NCBI RefSeq assembly: GCF_900186965.1
Contig: NZ_LT906457.1
Span: 708,501-772,500, forward strand
Origin: Legionella spiritensis
GTDB lineage: Bacteria; Pseudomonadota; Gammaproteobacteria; Legionellales; Legionellaceae
Length of the DNA stretch: 64,000 nt
Direction: 5' to 3'
In this document: positions 45,127-55,518 of the stretch, piece after piece
How positions within the stretch are numbered: the first letter of the stretch is position 1
Layout: each line of letters starts with the position of its first letter
Program-made: the position numbers and the translations under genes
The notes under the pieces: model-generated
Databases searched by the model: none
What the model was told of the DNA's origin: nothing
What the model saw: the letters and a program-made list of their open reading frames with translations, nothing else

Positions 45127-46657
45127 GATTTTTCACCAAAAGCGCATGACCGGTCATCTCTTGCGGTTTGTCAAGATCAAGAAGAGCCAGCAGAGTCGGG
45201 GCAACATCAATCAGACTTCCGATGGGTTGCCTGAAATGCCAGTCACCGCCGATAAACAGAAACGGTACCGGTTGGCTGGTATGAGCCGTATGGGCCTGAT
45301 TGGTTGTTTGATCAAACATGGCTTCCGCGTTGCCGTGATCAGCTGTGATCAGAAGTGTGCCATTGGCCTCGGCCAGGGCGTGCCATACATCCTGCATGCA
45401 CTTGTCCAGGCATTCAATAGCTTGTACGGTTGCCTGGAAATTGCCGGTATGGCCGACCATATCCGCATTGGCGTAATTGCAGATGATGACATCATAAGCA
45501 TTACTTTTGATCGCATCTACGAGGGTTCGGGTTAATTCCGGCGCACTCATTTCCGGCAGCATGTCGTAGGTCGCCACGGGAGGGGAGGGGATAAGAATCC
45601 TGTCCTCGTTGTCAAACACCTGTTCGCTGCCGCCGTTGAGGAAAAACGTAACATGGGCATACTTCTCGGTTTCAGCGATGCGTAATTGGCTTAACCCGTG
45701 TTTCGAGATAATTTCTCCCAGTGTGTTATCAAGCGGTACCGGTGGAAAAGCCGCTTCAGTAACCAGATTCCTGGCATACCGGGTCATGGTTACAAAATGA
45801 GCGGGGAGGGGGCGGCGTGTGCGAATAAAGCCATCGAATGATTCTTCAATAAACGCCTGGGTCAGTTGTCTGGCTCTGTCCGCGCGAAAATTAAAAAAGA
45901 ACAGGGAATCGCCGGATTCAATCGCTTTTCCTTCCCCTATCAGGGTCGGAGGAATAAATTCATCGTATTTTTTTTCGGCATAGAACGATTCAACCGCTTT
46001 TTCAGCCGAGGCGAAACGGTAACTGCTTTTTGTTTCCGTTAACATGCGATAAACGGGTGCGGTGCGTTCCCAGCGTTTGTCTCTGTCCATTGCAAAATAA
46101 CGGCCGCACAACGATGCAATGGTAGCGACCGGATATTTCCCCAATTGTTGATTTAAAGCATTCAGGCTTGACATCGCACTTTGCGGAGGCGTGTCTCGTC
46201 CGTCCAGAAACAAGTGTAAATAGACGTTATGAAATTCCAGATGATGGCAGAGAGCCAAAAAAGCAAACAAGTGTTTTTCATGGCTATGTACGCCGCCGGG
46301 AGAAAGCAAACCCATGACATGAATGGCTTTATTTTGCGCTTTCATATCTTTGATGACATTAATGAAAACCGGGTTTGCGGCAAATTCGCCCGAGTCAATC
46401 GCTTCGTTGATACGGGTGAAATCCTGTTGAATTTTCCGTCCGGATCCGATGTGCATGTGTCCCACCTCGGAATTGCCCATCTGCTGGTCAGGAAGCCCTA
46501 CGGCCAGTCCTGAAGCGTCCAAAAGCATGTGTGGTCGAGTCTGCCACCATTCATCCCATTGCGGCGTGTTCGCCGCGGCGATGGCATTGTGGGCAGGATT
46601 CGTTTGATATCCCCAACCATCAAGAATCATAAGAACGACAGGCTTTCGTTGTGGCAT
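45110..46657 (-). CDS. gpmI: 2,3-bisphosphoglycerate-independent phosphoglycerate mutase
   Basis: 515 aa, full length. Motifs: LMILDGWGYQ, GNSEVGHMHIGSGR with the catalytic serine, FLDGRDTPP, FFNFRADRARQ, NYANADMVGHTG and ITADHGNAE, giving the two-manganese site. It interconverts 3- and 2-phosphoglycerate. It heads gpmI-envC-ctpA and is divergent from uppS. Confidence 0.96.
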   Translation of the reverse strand: MPQRKPVVLMILDGWGYQTNPAHNAIAAANTPQWDEWWQTRPHMLLDASGLAVGLPDQQMGNSEVGHMHIGSGRKIQQDFTRINEAIDSGEFAANPVFINVIKDMKAQNKAIHVMGLLSPGGVHSHEKHLFAFLALCHHLEFHNVYLHLFLDGRDTPPQSAMSSLNALNQQLGKYPVATIASLCGRYFAMDRDKRWERTAPVYRMLTETKSSYRFASAEKAVESFYAEKKYDEFIPPTLIGEGKAIESGDSLFFFNFRADRARQLTQAFIEESFDGFIRTRRPLPAHFVTMTRYARNLVTEAAFPPVPLDNTLGEIISKHGLSQLRIAETEKYAHVTFFLNGGSEQVFDNEDRILIPSPPVATYDMLPEMSAPELTRTLVDAIKSNAYDVIICNYANADMVGHTGNFQATVQAIECLDKCMQDVWHALAEANGTLLITADHGNAEAMFDQTTNQAHTAHTSQPVPFLFIGGDWHFRQPIGSLIDVAPTLLALLDLDKPQEMTGHALLVKNHAEAL

Positions 46658-47017
46658 GAATGGCTCCGTAAGCAGGGGTCTTTAATGAAGTTATTTTTCC
46701 TGCTGTTGTATGAACAAGGATTATATGGGTAAGGAGGACATGACGCAAAATATCTGTGGCGGAGGGTGCGTCAATGATGCGTCATGTATCGTTAAGACGC
46801 GATCATGTTAAAAATAAGACATAAATATCACCGGATTATTAACCGTGGCGGATAAAAGCGCGGGTATACAAGTTCTCTGGCGTTTTCAGCAGTGCTGGCG
46901 GCTCCCGGAATAATACTTTTTCGCGTTCTGAAAAACTTTAAACCCATTTCCTACTTAATATTTTTGCATAAAGCAGTTAGACTACTGCCCAATTATTGTG
47001 TTGCAGGAAGAGATAGG
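46658..47017. other. Divergent intergenic region gpmI/uppS
   Basis: 360 bases without a secure gene. A 33-codon frame (46710-46811, plus strand) encodes a Cys-containing peptide ending NICGGGCVNDASCIV and then KTRSC; AAGGAGG lies too close to its internal ATG to be convincing. The uppS frame is open from 46892, but the extra residues do not fit the family. Promoters of gpmI and uppS should be here. Confidence 0.35.
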
Positions 47018-47752
47018 TTGAATAAAGTATTACCCCAGCATGTAGCTATTGTGATGGATGGTAATGGGCGCTGGGCTGAAAATCGTGGTTTGCTGCGCTT
47101 TGAAGGGCATAAAGCCGGGATTGCATCGGTCAAGACGGTCATACGCTGCTGCCTTGAAAATAATATTTCTGTGTTGAGTTTGTTCGCATTCAGCAGTGAA
47201 AACTGGGCCAGACCGGAAAACGAAGTGGAATTTCTTATGAAATTATTTCTGGAAACACTCCGCTATGAAGTTGAGGAATTACATAAAAACGCCATTTGTT
47301 TACGTTTTACCGGCAACAGGCAAGGTTTGTCCCCGGACATATGCGAGCAAATGGCGATCGCCGAAACCCTGACCCGCGACAATAAACGTTTGACGCTTAA
47401 CCTGGTCTTGAATTATGGTGGCAAGTGGGAAATTGTCGAGGCGACAAAAAAAATAGCTCAAAAGGTATGCGCCTCCGAATTACAGATTAGTGATATAGAT
47501 GAATCCATTTTATCCAGGCATTTGAATACCTGGGATCTTCCCGAACCGGATTTTTTTATCCGCACCAGCGGGGAGCACAGGATAAGCAACTTTTTTTTAT
47601 GGCAGCTTGCTTATACCGAATTATATTTTACTTCAACGCATTGGCCGGATTTCAACGCGGAGGAATTTGAAAAGGCGCTGTTGTGCTTCAGGCAGCGTGA
47701 ACGGCGTTACGGCAAAACCTCCCGGCAAATAAACGAGACAGAGCATGTTTAG
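47018..47752 (+). CDS. uppS: Isoprenyl transferase (undecaprenyl diphosphate synthase)
   Basis: 244 aa from the TTG at 47018-47020, preceded by AGGAAGAG; the frame upstream to 46892 is unlike the family. Motifs: [17 protein letters not shown] with the catalytic Asp, [19 protein letters not shown] and [19 protein letters not shown]. It makes the C55 lipid carrier for peptidoglycan and O-antigen. The E. coli order frr-dxr-uppS is not kept; gpmI lies upstream instead, in line with my recollection that Legionella uses the mevalonate pathway. cdsA overlaps by 8 bases. Confidence 0.94.
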   Translation: MNKVLPQHVAIVMDGNGRWAENRGLLRFEGHKAGIASVKTVIRCCLENNISVLSLFAFSSENWARPENEVEFLMKLFLETLRYEVEELHKNAICLRFTGNRQGLSPDICEQMAIAETLTRDNKRLTLNLVLNYGGKWEIVEATKKIAQKVCASELQISDIDESILSRHLNTWDLPEPDFFIRTSGEHRISNFFLWQLAYTELYFTSTHWPDFNAEEFEKALLCFRQRERRYGKTSRQINETEHV

Positions 47753-48554
47753 ACAGCGTTTACTGACTACCATTATATTAATCCCACTGGTATTGGGGAT
47801 TATTTATTACGCCAATATATGGGTTTTTAGCGGCCTTATTCTACTCCTTGTTATGGCATGTGGCGTTGAATCGCTGCAATTAATTCCGATAAACCGCCTG
47901 TCTTTGAAGGTTGTTTATCTAGGCCTGCTGCTGCTGGCCTTCCTCGTCATACATTATGTGTACAGGGAGTGGCTTTTGGTCGCGTTGGGATGCTGGTTTT
48001 TAATCATCTGGGCCGTACTCTTTTTTCCGAGGTCTCAAAGCATATGGGGTAACGGCTATACTGTGAGTATATTTTTCCTGCTTTTGCTTCCGGTATTCGG
48101 ACAGAGTTTGATTGCGATCTATGAGATGGAAAGCGGTAAAAGTTTTATCGTGTATGTCATGTGTCTGGTATGGGCGGCGGATATCGGTGCCTATGTGACC
48201 GGCAAACAATGGGGCCGTCATAAATTGATTCCCGCCGTAAGCCCCGGAAAAAGTCTGGAGGGGTTAGCCGGAGGCGCGTTCCTGTCCATGCTGGTTGCCA
48301 TTGCCGGGTATTATTATTTTCAGCCGGGGCGGCCGTTGCCGTGGGGGTTGACGGTTTTGTTTGTTTTCCTTATCGCCCTGCTTGGTGATTTGTTTATCAG
48401 TATACTGAAGCGACGCTGTCATCTTAAGGACACGAGTCATCTGATACCCGGTCATGGCGGTATACTGGATCGTTTGGATAGCATGATTGCCGCCGCACCC
48501 GTATTCTATTTCGCCCTGGTGATTATGAATTCAGGAATAACAGTATGGTTTTAA
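47745..48554 (+). CDS. cdsA: Phosphatidate cytidylyltransferase
   Basis: 269 aa with about seven membrane helices. The CdsA signature is at the C-terminal end: [20 protein letters not shown] and then [27 protein letters not shown] is the other conserved block. It makes CDP-diacylglycerol for all phospholipids, and so supplies PssA encoded at 24.3 kb. It overlaps uppS by 8 bases and rseP by 10. Confidence 0.94.
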   Translation: MFRQRLLTTIILIPLVLGIIYYANIWVFSGLILLLVMACGVESLQLIPINRLSLKVVYLGLLLLAFLVIHYVYREWLLVALGCWFLIIWAVLFFPRSQSIWGNGYTVSIFFLLLLPVFGQSLIAIYEMESGKSFIVYVMCLVWAADIGAYVTGKQWGRHKLIPAVSPGKSLEGLAGGAFLSMLVAIAGYYYFQPGRPLPWGLTVLFVFLIALLGDLFISILKRRCHLKDTSHLIPGHGGILDRLDSMIAAAPVFYFALVIMNSGITVWF

Positions 48555-49897
48555 CCCTGGTTTATTTTATTCTGGCTTTGTTATTGCTCATTACTGTTCA
48601 TGAATACGGCCATTTTATCGTTGCGCGCTGGTGCGGTGTGAAAGTGTTACGGTTTTCATTTGGTTTTGGTAAGGTACTGGCACGCTGGAAGGATAAAAAA
48701 GGCACCGAGTTTGTGTGGTCTTTACTGCCGCTAGGCGGGTACGTCAAGATGCTGGACGAAGCGGAAGGCGAGGTGCCTCCAAACGAGCGTCACCTCGCTT
48801 TCAATAACAAATCGGTATGGGTCAGGATCGCTGTGGTTATTGCCGGCCCGTTATTTAATTTCCTGTTCGCTTTTCTGGCTCTCTGGTTGGTTCTGGTTAT
48901 CGGGATCCGTTCTCTGGCACCCATGATTGAAGACGTCAAACCCAATAGTCTGGCCGCCAAAGCCGGACTGCAGGCCAACGAGGAAATCCTGGCGCTTAAT
49001 GATCAAAAAATCAGAAGCTGGCGGGATTTTCAATATGCGCTTCTTCCTAACATAGGAAGTGATGAAACGGTCGTTATTCAAGTGAAATCCATGACTGATA
49101 ATCAAAAGCGAACCGTTATTCTACCTTTGGCCAATTGGCGCCTCGACAGCAAAAAACCGGATCTCCTGGCGAGCCTGGGCATCGTACCTTTTATCCCCAC
49201 CATTCCACCGGTGATAGGAGAAGTGGTTAAGGATTCACCTGCCCAACTGGCAGGGTTGCAATCACACGATTTGATTAACGCGGTAGATGGAAAACCCCTG
49301 AATGACTGGCTGGAACTCGTTGAGTTGGTTCGAACCAGGCCCGATCAGCGATTGACGCTGTCTATTAACCGGAAAGGACGTTTTATAACTTTGTCAGTAC
49401 TTACCGGCAGCCATCTCAATAACGGGGTACAGGAAGGTTTTCTTGGTGTTCGTTCGCAAAAAGTGAACTGGCCGAAAACATGGTTGCGTGTTCAACGCGA
49501 AGGCCCTCTTGATGCCATTGGCACGGCTCTTAAACAAACATACGGCCTGACTGAAACGACGTTTGCCCTGATTGGACGTTTTATCACTGGAAAACTGGCT
49601 TTGCAAAGCATTAGCGGTCCGGTTGGCATTGCACAGGGTGCCGGTGAATCGGGACGGAGCGGCCTGGCTTATTATTTATCCTTTTTGGCCTTGGTGAGCA
49701 TTAGTCTCGGGGTTTTAAATATTTTACCAATCCCCATGCTGGATGGCGGTCATCTCCTGTATTATTTGATTGAAATCATACGACGCCGACCTTTGTCGGA
49801 AGAGGTTAAAACGGCTGGATTGTATATCGGGTTGGCCTTTTTAATTGCCTTGATGCTCCTGGCGTTAAGTAATGATATTTCGAGATTGGCTGGTTGA
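48545..49897 (+). CDS. rseP: RseP site-2 metalloprotease
   Basis: 450 aa. The zinc motif HEYGH (TVHEYGHFIVARW) is in the first membrane helix. Two PDZ domains lie at about 115-200 and 205-290, and the second metal-binding motif is LNILPIPMLDGGHL near residue 395. It cleaves anti-sigma factors such as RseA within the membrane and clears signal peptides. Overlap with cdsA suggests coupling. About 250 bases separate it from bamA. Confidence 0.95.
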   Translation: MVLTLVYFILALLLLITVHEYGHFIVARWCGVKVLRFSFGFGKVLARWKDKKGTEFVWSLLPLGGYVKMLDEAEGEVPPNERHLAFNNKSVWVRIAVVIAGPLFNFLFAFLALWLVLVIGIRSLAPMIEDVKPNSLAAKAGLQANEEILALNDQKIRSWRDFQYALLPNIGSDETVVIQVKSMTDNQKRTVILPLANWRLDSKKPDLLASLGIVPFIPTIPPVIGEVVKDSPAQLAGLQSHDLINAVDGKPLNDWLELVELVRTRPDQRLTLSINRKGRFITLSVLTGSHLNNGVQEGFLGVRSQKVNWPKTWLRVQREGPLDAIGTALKQTYGLTETTFALIGRFITGKLALQSISGPVGIAQGAGESGRSGLAYYLSFLALVSISLGVLNILPIPMLDGGHLLYYLIEIIRRRPLSEEVKTAGLYIGLAFLIALMLLALSNDISRLAG

Positions 49898-50043
49898 GCG
49901 TAATGGAGTTGATAAAATAGTCAATATCCGTGGTTTCACAATGTGTTGTCATAACCTCCGGAGTTATGCGCCCGGACCGTTTGTTATCCTGGTTTATTTG
50001 CCATACACGTGAAAGCTGACTTAAAAGTTAACAAGCTGATTTC

Positions 50044-50070
50044 TTGACAGAGCATGTCAGTTCCTATAAA
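50044..50070 (+). promoter_or_regulatory. Possible bamA promoter
   Basis: TTGACA (50044-50049) and TATAAA (50065-50070) stand 15 bases apart, about 80 bases before the bamA start. The -35 box is perfect, but the spacer is short of the ideal 17. In many relatives this gene is under sigma-E; I see no clear sigma-E motif. Confidence 0.35.
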
Positions 50071-50147
50071 AGGGTTGCAAAATTACATTCGCGCCGGAAA
50101 TATAAAACGGCATCAAGATTTATAGTAGTGCTGGACGTAAAAGAATA

Positions 50148-52460
50148 ATGAATAAAGTCTCAAAAAATATAATACTGGGTTTGTGTTGTTCAACCATGAT
50201 TACCTGGACTTGCCAGGTCAGTGCCGCCAGCAGTTTTATTGTTCGTCATATCAAAGTCACCGGTTTGCAACGGGTGAACGAAGGTACGGTTTTAAACTAC
50301 CTGCCTGTGCAGGTGGGTGAGGAAATTGGGCCTTCGTCAACCGGACAAATTATTCGCTCCCTGTACGACACGGGTTTTTTTCAATCCGTCTCTCTTGAAA
50401 AACAAGGCAGTACCTTAATTGTTAATGTTGTGGAGCGCGCGACCATTGGTTCCATTAATGTCGTTGGCAACAAGGAAATACCCGCCGACAAAATGAAGGA
50501 ATTGCTCAAACAGATGGGTTTGGTCAAGGGACGGGTATTTCAGCGTTCGTCCCTGGAGCGCCTGGAAAAAGAGTTGAAACAGGCTTATAACGTTCGCGGC
50601 AAATACAATGCGCGGATAGAAACCAAAATAGCCACACTTACAGAAAACCGCGTGGCTATTACGGTCACAATCTCCGAAGGACGCGTATCGCGAATCAAGG
50701 AAATTAAATTTATCGGCAACCATGATTTTTCCAGCAATGAGCTCATGCCGGAAATGACGTTGTCAACCAGCAACCTGTTTACCTATTTCACGAAAAAGGA
50801 TCAATATTCCAAGCCGGCGATGGACGCTTCTCTGGAAGCGCTGCGTTCATTTTATCTCGATCGCGGCTATCTGAAATTTAAAATTGTGTCCTCTCAGGTT
50901 TTATTATCGCCTGATAAAAAAGACGTTTATATCAATATTCATATTGAAGAAGGGCCGCAGTATCGTTTTTCCGGCTATACGGTCGTGGGAAAGACGGTTC
51001 TACCCCGGGAAAAGATCAATTCGCTGATTCAGGTTAAGAAAAACGAGGTTTTTTCCCGTAAAAAGGTAACCGAGAGTATTTCGGCAGTTGGTTTGGCCTT
51101 GGGTGATGTGGGGTATGGTTTTCCGGCCATTAATGCCGAGCCGAGAATTGACGAAACCGATAAAACCGTTTTTATCACCTTTGTTGTGGAGCCCGGACGC
51201 CATGTGTATGTCCGGCGCATTAATTTTCACGGTAATACCAAAACGGCGGATTATGTGTTGCGCAATGTCATTCGTCAGAATGAAGGTTCCCTGTTGTCGC
51301 TGCATAACATCAAGGAGTCGGAAAGACAGATCCGGGTACTTGGGTATTTAAAAAACGTCAATATCAAAACCAATCCGGTTCCTGGAACCAATAATCAGGT
51401 GGATCTCGATGTCATGGTTGATGAGGCGCCATCGGCCGAGGCTACGGCGTCCGTAGGGTATGGAACCAATGGACCGCAGGTTAACGCCGCCTTTAATCAG
51501 CATAACTTTATGGGAACCGGGCGGTCGGTCAGTCTCGCCTTTTCCGCAAGCTATTGGGGACAGAATTATTCATTTAATTATTACAACCCGTTCTATACCA
51601 AAACCGGCGTAGGTCGTGGGTTTAATCTTTATTTCCAGACCGTTGATCCACAAAAACTGGATGTCAGTGCCTATTCGTCCGATCGGTTTGGGGGCGATAT
51701 TACCTATAACGTACTGTTAAGTGAGAACAGCAGCGTGCAGTTCGGTTACGGGTATCAGGATCTGAATATTAAATCCGTTGGAATCGTGCAGCAGATTCAG
51801 AATTTTGTGAACCTCAATGGCCGTCATTTTCAGGAAGCGCGCCTGACGGCCGGATGGAACCGTAACAGTTATGATCAATTGCCATTCCCGAATCGCGGTA
51901 TTAATCAGCAGGCTTCGGTTCTGGTCGCCTTGCCGGCAACTTCCGATTCCCTGTCTTATTATAAAACCAGCTACCAGGCCCACTGGTATCATCCGGTCGC
52001 CAAGGGATTCATCTTTTCGTTCTTAGGCAATGTCTCTTACGGTAATCAATTTAACGGAGACGGGTTGCCCTTTTTTGAAAACTATTACGCCGGCGGTATT
52101 GCCCAGCCAGGTCAGGTGCGTGGTTATTCCAGTTTCTCTCTCGGACCTAAGGACACCAATGGTAATGCGCTTGGAGCGAACTTGCTGGTCAGTGGCAGCG
52201 CGGGTCTGATTCTTCCATATCCGCTCAGCCGTGACGCGGTTCGAACGTCCCTGTTTGTCGACGCCGGTAATGTCTTTATCAGTGGTACTCCGGCCGCCTT
52301 AAGCGGAACGGCTGCCGGGCCGCTTAGGTATTCCTCCGGTATTTCCCTGGAATGGCGATCGCCTTTTGGTCCGCTGGCTTTCAGCCTGGCCAAGGCTTTG
52401 AATAAGCAACCCGGAGATGAAGAACAGATATTCCAGTTCTCCCTGTCCTCCGCGTTTTAA
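50148..52460 (+). CDS. bamA: BamA outer-membrane protein assembly factor
   Basis: 770 aa. A signal peptide (about 1-27, ends VSAAS) is followed by five POTRA domains (about 28-425; for example VRHIKVTGLQRVNEGTVL and VRRINFHGNTKTADYVLR) and a 16-strand barrel. The barrel motif VRGY (GQVRGYSSFSLGP) is present, and the chain ends in phenylalanine (FSLSSAF). It folds and inserts outer-membrane proteins. skp follows after 110 bases. Confidence 0.95.
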   Translation: MNKVSKNIILGLCCSTMITWTCQVSAASSFIVRHIKVTGLQRVNEGTVLNYLPVQVGEEIGPSSTGQIIRSLYDTGFFQSVSLEKQGSTLIVNVVERATIGSINVVGNKEIPADKMKELLKQMGLVKGRVFQRSSLERLEKELKQAYNVRGKYNARIETKIATLTENRVAITVTISEGRVSRIKEIKFIGNHDFSSNELMPEMTLSTSNLFTYFTKKDQYSKPAMDASLEALRSFYLDRGYLKFKIVSSQVLLSPDKKDVYINIHIEEGPQYRFSGYTVVGKTVLPREKINSLIQVKKNEVFSRKKVTESISAVGLALGDVGYGFPAINAEPRIDETDKTVFITFVVEPGRHVYVRRINFHGNTKTADYVLRNVIRQNEGSLLSLHNIKESERQIRVLGYLKNVNIKTNPVPGTNNQVDLDVMVDEAPSAEATASVGYGTNGPQVNAAFNQHNFMGTGRSVSLAFSASYWGQNYSFNYYNPFYTKTGVGRGFNLYFQTVDPQKLDVSAYSSDRFGGDITYNVLLSENSSVQFGYGYQDLNIKSVGIVQQIQNFVNLNGRHFQEARLTAGWNRNSYDQLPFPNRGINQQASVLVALPATSDSLSYYKTSYQAHWYHPVAKGFIFSFLGNVSYGNQFNGDGLPFFENYYAGGIAQPGQVRGYSSFSLGPKDTNGNALGANLLVSGSAGLILPYPLSRDAVRTSLFVDAGNVFISGTPAALSGTAAGPLRYSSGISLEWRSPFGPLAFSLAKALNKQPGDEEQIFQFSLSSAF

Positions 52461-52571
52461 TTTCTGGCGGCATACGGGATGAATAATTTTTTTTAGCTTG
52501 GTGTTGCCGGTTATCGCAACGGCATTTGAATTATGCTAGCATCATAGCCTTTGCAAACCAGGAGATAAATC

Positions 52572-53072
52572 ATGAAACGTGTCAGCGGCTATTTAATGGT
52601 ATTGGTCTTAAGTTTTTTTACGGCCAGTGCTTTTGCGGATTGGGCAAAAATCGGTGTGGTTGATCTGCAGAAAATCATGCAGAATTCCAGTCAGATGAAA
52701 GAGATTCAGCAAAAACTGGAAAAAGAGTTTAAACCACGACGGGACAAACTGGTGGCCATGGAAGCCAGTCTGAAAAAAGATATGGAAAAATTCAATCGTG
52801 ACGGTGCGGTAATGAGCCAGGCTCAAAAGAAAGAGATGGAAAAGAAAATCGTCAGTGCGCGAAGAACATTTGAACAGCAAGGTCAGCAGTACCAGCAGGA
52901 ATTGAGCACGGCGCATAACGAAGCAATGGAAGAGTTATACGGCAAAATCCGTAAAGCCATTACGAAAGTCGCTCAAACTGAAAAATACGATATTATCGTA
53001 CAAAAAGATGCCGCACCCTACAGTTCCGAGAGCATGGATGTGACTGCATCGGTTATGAAAAATATTCAATAA
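52572..53072 (+). CDS. skp: Skp/OmpH periplasmic chaperone
   Basis: 166 aa. The signal peptide (about 1-22, ends ASAFA) precedes KIGVVDLQKIMQNSSQMK, the family start. A long charged coiled coil follows at about 45-125, forming the trimer tentacles. It carries unfolded outer-membrane proteins to BamA, encoded just upstream. CAGGAG stands before the ATG. lpxD starts 4 bases after the stop. Confidence 0.92.
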   Translation: MKRVSGYLMVLVLSFFTASAFADWAKIGVVDLQKIMQNSSQMKEIQQKLEKEFKPRRDKLVAMEASLKKDMEKFNRDGAVMSQAQKKEMEKKIVSARRTFEQQGQQYQQELSTAHNEAMEELYGKIRKAITKVAQTEKYDIIVQKDAAPYSSESMDVTASVMKNIQ

Positions 53073-53075
53073 TCC

Positions 53076-54110
53076 GTGAGTTACTCATGCACTCTCTCTG
53101 AGTTATCCAGCCTCTTGAATGGTGTTTTGCATGGTCAGGAAGATCGTGTCGTTCAGGGGGTTGCGTCACTCAGCAGAGCGACCGAAACCGATGTTGCCTA
53201 TTACGACGACCCCTTACTGACAGATGTTTTAAACACAAGTCAGGCCGGGGTTGTTTTATTATCCGCGCCTTATAGTTCCTCTTGCCCTCTTGATCATATC
53301 GTCGTTAAAGATCCCCTTGACGGGATCATGCTGACGGCCAGATTGTTTGAGCAGTCTGAGTCGTTGATGTCGCCAGGCATCCATTCGTCTGCCATTATCG
53401 CTGCTACAGCACAAATAAAATCCGGCGTATCGATAGGCGCCAATTCTATTATCGGTGATCAGGTGATGGTGGCTCGGGATGTTCATATCGGTGAACATTG
53501 CGTTATTGAAAACGGGGTTACCATAGGCCCAAACACCTCTATCGCGGCCGGCTCGGTGATTGGATTCGGAACGCGAGTGGGTAGTCAGGTTGTCATTGAC
53601 CGTGGCGTTGTGCTGGGCGCGCTGCCTTTTAACGGTGTCAAAAATCGTGGTGAATGGCGAAGTGGTCCGACTCGGGGAGGGGTTGTTGTTTATGATCGGG
53701 TTGTTATCGGCGCAAACACCGTGATAGCGCGGGGATCATTGGGTGATACCTGTATCGGTGAGGATGTTCGTATTGATAACTTGGTTCATATCGCACATGA
53801 TGTTATTATTGGCTCCCATACCGCTATAGCCGGATGTGCCGCGGTTGGAGCTTTTGTACGTATTGGAAGCCACTGCGTTATTGGAGGTGCAAGCTGTATC
53901 GCGGCTAATGTCCAGTTACTGGACGATATTGTGATTACCGGCATGTCTACCGTTAGTAAATCCCTGAAAAAAGCCGGTTTGTATTCTTCCGGCACCATGG
54001 TTAGTGAACATAACCGTTGGCGCCGCAATGCAGCCAGATTCAGGCGATTGGATGATTATATTTTGCGAGTTGCGAAGCTGGAGAAAATGTTACGGAACCT
54101 GTTTAAATAA
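53076..54110 (+). CDS. lpxD: UDP-3-O-acylglucosamine N-acyltransferase
   Basis: 344 aa from a GTG. The N-terminal uridine-binding domain is followed by left-handed beta-helix hexapeptide repeats (IGANSIIGDQVMVARDV and on). The catalytic region IDNLVHIAHDVIIG holds the active-site histidine. The C-terminal helix is EKMLRNLFK. It adds the second acyl chain to the lipid A precursor. It is in the skp-lpxD-fabZ-lpxA run. Confidence 0.95.
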   Translation: MSYSCTLSELSSLLNGVLHGQEDRVVQGVASLSRATETDVAYYDDPLLTDVLNTSQAGVVLLSAPYSSSCPLDHIVVKDPLDGIMLTARLFEQSESLMSPGIHSSAIIAATAQIKSGVSIGANSIIGDQVMVARDVHIGEHCVIENGVTIGPNTSIAAGSVIGFGTRVGSQVVIDRGVVLGALPFNGVKNRGEWRSGPTRGGVVVYDRVVIGANTVIARGSLGDTCIGEDVRIDNLVHIAHDVIIGSHTAIAGCAAVGAFVRIGSHCVIGGASCIAANVQLLDDIVITGMSTVSKSLKKAGLYSSGTMVSEHNRWRRNAARFRRLDDYILRVAKLEKMLRNLFK

Positions 54111-54292
54111 ACTCTGTCAGACGTAAAAACTCCGCCTGTAATACCTGGATGTTCATCAAAGGCCAACCTGCGATCAAAAAATTATTGATTCGCAATCTTG
54201 TTCCGGGAGATAACATTGCAAAAGAGTTGGTCGGTTTTTTGTCTTTCAAAAAAATAACAGTAGGAATCATGACTTGAGTGAGAGATAATTTC

Positions 54293-54751
54293 ATGAATGA
54301 ATCGATAGATATAACGAAAATTCTAGAGCTGCTGCCGCATCGGTACCCCTTTATTCTGGTTGACCGGGTTCTGGATTATAAAACACTGGATTATTTGACG
54401 GCCATTAAAAATGTGACTATCAATGAGCCTTTTTTTATGGGACATTTTCCGGGTAATCCGATTATGCCGGGCGTGTTGATGCTCGAAGCTCTGGCGCAGG
54501 CCAGTGCTATCCTGTCGAATTTGTCTCGTAGTCCGAAAGAGGGACACGAGTTTTTATATTTTTTTGCCGGTATTGATAATGCCAAATTTAAACAAATTGT
54601 GACGCCGGGTGATCAGCTGCGGCTGGAAGTGAAACTGGTAGGTAGCAAACGAGATTTTTGGCGTATGCGAGGCGAAGCGTTTGTTGGTGACAAACTGGCT
54701 TGTTCCGCTGATTTAATGAGCGCAGCGAAGGAAATAAAAAGTGATAGATGA
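54293..54751 (+). CDS. fabZ: 3-hydroxyacyl-ACP dehydratase
   Basis: 152 aa from the ATG at 54293 (MNESIDITKI), with GAGAG before it; a GTG five codons upstream is also possible. The hot-dog fold signature LLPHRYPFILVDRV, then FMGHFPGNPIMPGVLMLEALAQ, includes the catalytic His and Glu. It dehydrates 3-hydroxyacyl-ACP in fatty-acid synthesis. A 182-base gap before it makes a separate promoter possible. It overlaps lpxA by 11 bases. Confidence 0.95.
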   Translation: MNESIDITKILELLPHRYPFILVDRVLDYKTLDYLTAIKNVTINEPFFMGHFPGNPIMPGVLMLEALAQASAILSNLSRSPKEGHEFLYFFAGIDNAKFKQIVTPGDQLRLEVKLVGSKRDFWRMRGEAFVGDKLACSADLMSAAKEIKSDR

Positions 54752-55511
54752 ACGTGCGATAATTCATCCCTCTGCCAAACTGGCAAAAGGGGTATCTATA
54801 GGCCCTGGTAGTGTGATTGGCGCTGATGTTGAAATTGGTGAAGGGACATGGATAGGCCCGCATGTCGTCGTTGAAGGACCTACTACCATAGGTAAAAATA
54901 ACAAGATTTTTCAATTTGCGTCAGTCGGCGATGAACCCCAGGATATTACTTACAAAGGGGAACCGACGCAATTGGTGATCGGCGATAATAATGTCATTCG
55001 CGAGTATTGTATGATAAGTCGCGGCACTGTCAAGGGAGGAGGGGTTACTCGCGTCGGTGATAACAATTTTCTTATGGCCTATGCCCACATCGGTCATGAC
55101 TGCATGGTGGGTAATAATACGATTATGGTCAATTACGCGGCTTTGTCCGGACATGTCACTCTCAATGACTATGCGATCATTGGCCCCTATGCGGCCGTAC
55201 ATCAATTTTGTCTGGTCGGTGCCTACGCGTTTATTGCCAGAGCGACCTATGTCACCAAGGACGTCCTGCCGTATGTCATGATTGCCGGCCATACCACATC
55301 AGCTTGCGGCATTAATACCGTTGGCCTCAGACGGCGGGGTTTTTCCTCATCGGCTATTGATCATTTGCGGCGGGCTTATAAAATTATTTTCCGCAAGGGA
55401 TTAACGGTACAGCAAGCGGTTTCGGAATTAGAGCAAATGCAGGTGGATTGTCCGGAAGTCATTCCCATGATTGATGCCCTGAATCAATCTACGCGCGGTA
55501 TTGTTCGGTAG
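54741..55511 (+). CDS. lpxA: UDP-N-acetylglucosamine acyltransferase
   Basis: 256 aa from a GTG inside the end of fabZ. Hexapeptide repeats start IHPSAKLAKGVSIGPGSVIG. The catalytic histidine is in MAYAHIGHDCMVGNN, and HQFCLVGAYAFI and the C-terminal helical domain follow. It performs the first step of lipid A synthesis. In E. coli lpxB follows; here crcB does, so lpxB must be elsewhere. Confidence 0.95.
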   Translation: MIDERAIIHPSAKLAKGVSIGPGSVIGADVEIGEGTWIGPHVVVEGPTTIGKNNKIFQFASVGDEPQDITYKGEPTQLVIGDNNVIREYCMISRGTVKGGGVTRVGDNNFLMAYAHIGHDCMVGNNTIMVNYAALSGHVTLNDYAIIGPYAAVHQFCLVGAYAFIARATYVTKDVLPYVMIAGHTTSACGINTVGLRRRGFSSSAIDHLRRAYKIIFRKGLTVQQAVSELEQMQVDCPEVIPMIDALNQSTRGIVR

Positions 55512-55518
55512 CGGTGTT

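Noticed and set aside
44852-45535. 227-codon plus-strand frame over envC/gpmI
   Set aside because: It lies antisense across the ends of two well-supported genes, has no ribosome site and shows no family resemblance.
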